Shown: in pieces, positions 7,269 through 7,496 of the stretch
Numbering within the stretch: the stretch's first letter is position 1
How the letters are laid out: each line of letters begins with the position of its first letter
Source: Hyphomicrobiales bacterium
GTDB lineage: Bacteria; Pseudomonadota; Alphaproteobacteria; Rhizobiales; JAJFHC01
Assembly (NCBI GenBank): GCA_021775835.1
Contig: JAJFHC010000275.1
Coordinates: 1-7,496, forward strand
Reading direction: 5' to 3'
DNA: 7,496 bases
Program-made: the position numbers and the translations under genes
Notes under the pieces: model-generated
Database searches by the model: none
What the model saw: only the letters and a program-made list of their open reading frames with translations
What the model was told of the DNA's origin: nothing

Positions 7269-7424
7269 ATAACAATCCCCCTCGTGAACGGTGGCTTATC
7301 GGTTCCCAAACCTGTCAACGTCGTCGCCACCGGGTTGTTCGCCTTACCATCGGCCACACCCCGGCGTTAGAAAAACCGGCGGGACGGAGAAATTCACTCC
7401 GCCCCGCCGGCTAATTGGCTAAAA
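7269..7424 (-). promoter_or_regulatory. Leader of the permease gene, between receptor and permease
   Basis: These 156 bases lie between the receptor stop codon and the permease start on the minus strand. They hold the terminator listed separately and, after it, about 100 bases of leader ending in the permease ribosome site (GAGGGGG near 7277-7283). A TTGACA occurs at 7318-7313, but the only -10-like hexamer nearby (GATAAG, 7300-7295) is 12 bases away, too close for a standard sigma-70 promoter, so an own promoter for the permease is not established. A short inverted repeat GGTT-CCCA-AACC (7301-7312) separates the two. No small gene was seen here. Confidence 0.45.
7371..7410 (-). terminator. 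Strong intrinsic terminator after the TAXI receptor gene
   Basis: On the minus strand a 14-base stem is formed by 7410-7397 and 7389-7376, closed by a 7-base loop (7396-7390) and followed at once by TTTTT (7375-7371). The only irregular pair is a G-U in minus-strand RNA, where the plus strand would have a mismatch, so the hairpin is better on the strand being transcribed. The stem is almost all G and C. The hairpin begins 14 bases after the receptor stop codon. It would end most receptor transcripts before the permease, giving more receptor than membrane subunit, and would also protect the receptor mRNA 3' end. Confidence 0.88.
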
Positions 7425-7496
7425 CTACATCCAGCCCTTTTCCTTGTAGTACTTTGCAGCACCGGGATGGACCGGGGCAGAAAGCGAGTCCTTGAC
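7425..7496 (-). CDS. TAXI-family TRAP solute-binding protein, last 23 codons
   Basis: The minus strand is open from the right edge to the TAG at 7427-7425 and reads 23 codons ending SAPVHPGAAKYYKEKGWM. The pattern PxHPGAxxYYxExG at the very C-terminus is characteristic of TAXI solute receptors of TRAP systems. These are periplasmic proteins that bind the substrate and deliver it to the fused permease. The position directly upstream of a fused 4TM/12TM permease on the same strand is the usual operon order for this type. Only the tail is visible, so the signal peptide, full length and ligand pocket cannot be judged. The fragment is short, but motif, frame, stop and neighbour agree. Confidence 0.88.
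   Translation of the reverse strand, partial: VKDSLSAPVHPGAAKYYKEKGWM

Noticed and set aside
1..7496. tRNA or rRNA genes, CRISPR arrays, insertion sequences, prophage or defence genes
   Set aside because: On reading both strands I found no repeat-spacer pattern, transposase or integrase frame, or tRNA-like cloverleaf. The coding content is fully explained by metabolic and transport genes.

Overview
This window is ordinary-looking proteobacterial chromosome. It is moderately GC-rich and densely coding, with Shine-Dalgarno-led genes. The mix of LutB/LutC proteins, a MOFRL glycerate 2-kinase, a class III aminotransferase and a TAXI-type TRAP transporter suggests an alphaproteobacterium that feeds on small organic acids and amino acids, perhaps marine or soil. 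That placement is inferred from gene content and protein style, not from a marker gene.

Layout. Positions 1-1831 read left to right: the C-terminal part of an iron-sulfur protein of the LutB/LldF family, an abutting lutC, and a conserved gene of unknown function with an Ada-like Cys-x2-Cys motif. Two further genes lie between 1818 and 4583. A glycerate 2-kinase on the minus strand meets the unknown gene tail to tail with a 14-base overlap. A class III PLP aminotransferase on the plus strand diverges from the kinase across a 147-base control region with two clean inverted repeats. From 4656 to the right edge everything is on the minus strand: a large fused TRAP permease with an extra C-terminal soluble domain and, upstream of it, the last 23 codons of a TAXI solute-binding protein. 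A very strong intrinsic terminator lies between the binding protein and the permease.

How the genes may work together (inference). The TAXI-TRAP system would import an anionic or zwitterionic small molecule. The aminotransferase would remove or move an amino group. The glycerate kinase would feed glycerate into lower glycolysis as 2-phosphoglycerate, and LutABC would oxidise lactate (or a related 2-hydroxy acid) to pyruvate. No enzyme joining the aminotransferase product to glycerate is visible here, so a single pathway is a hypothesis. No RNA genes, mobile elements, CRISPR arrays or defence genes were seen. The most useful points for a second look are the terminator inside the TRAP operon, the soluble domain of the permease, the Ada-like unknown protein, and the two-palindrome divergent control region.
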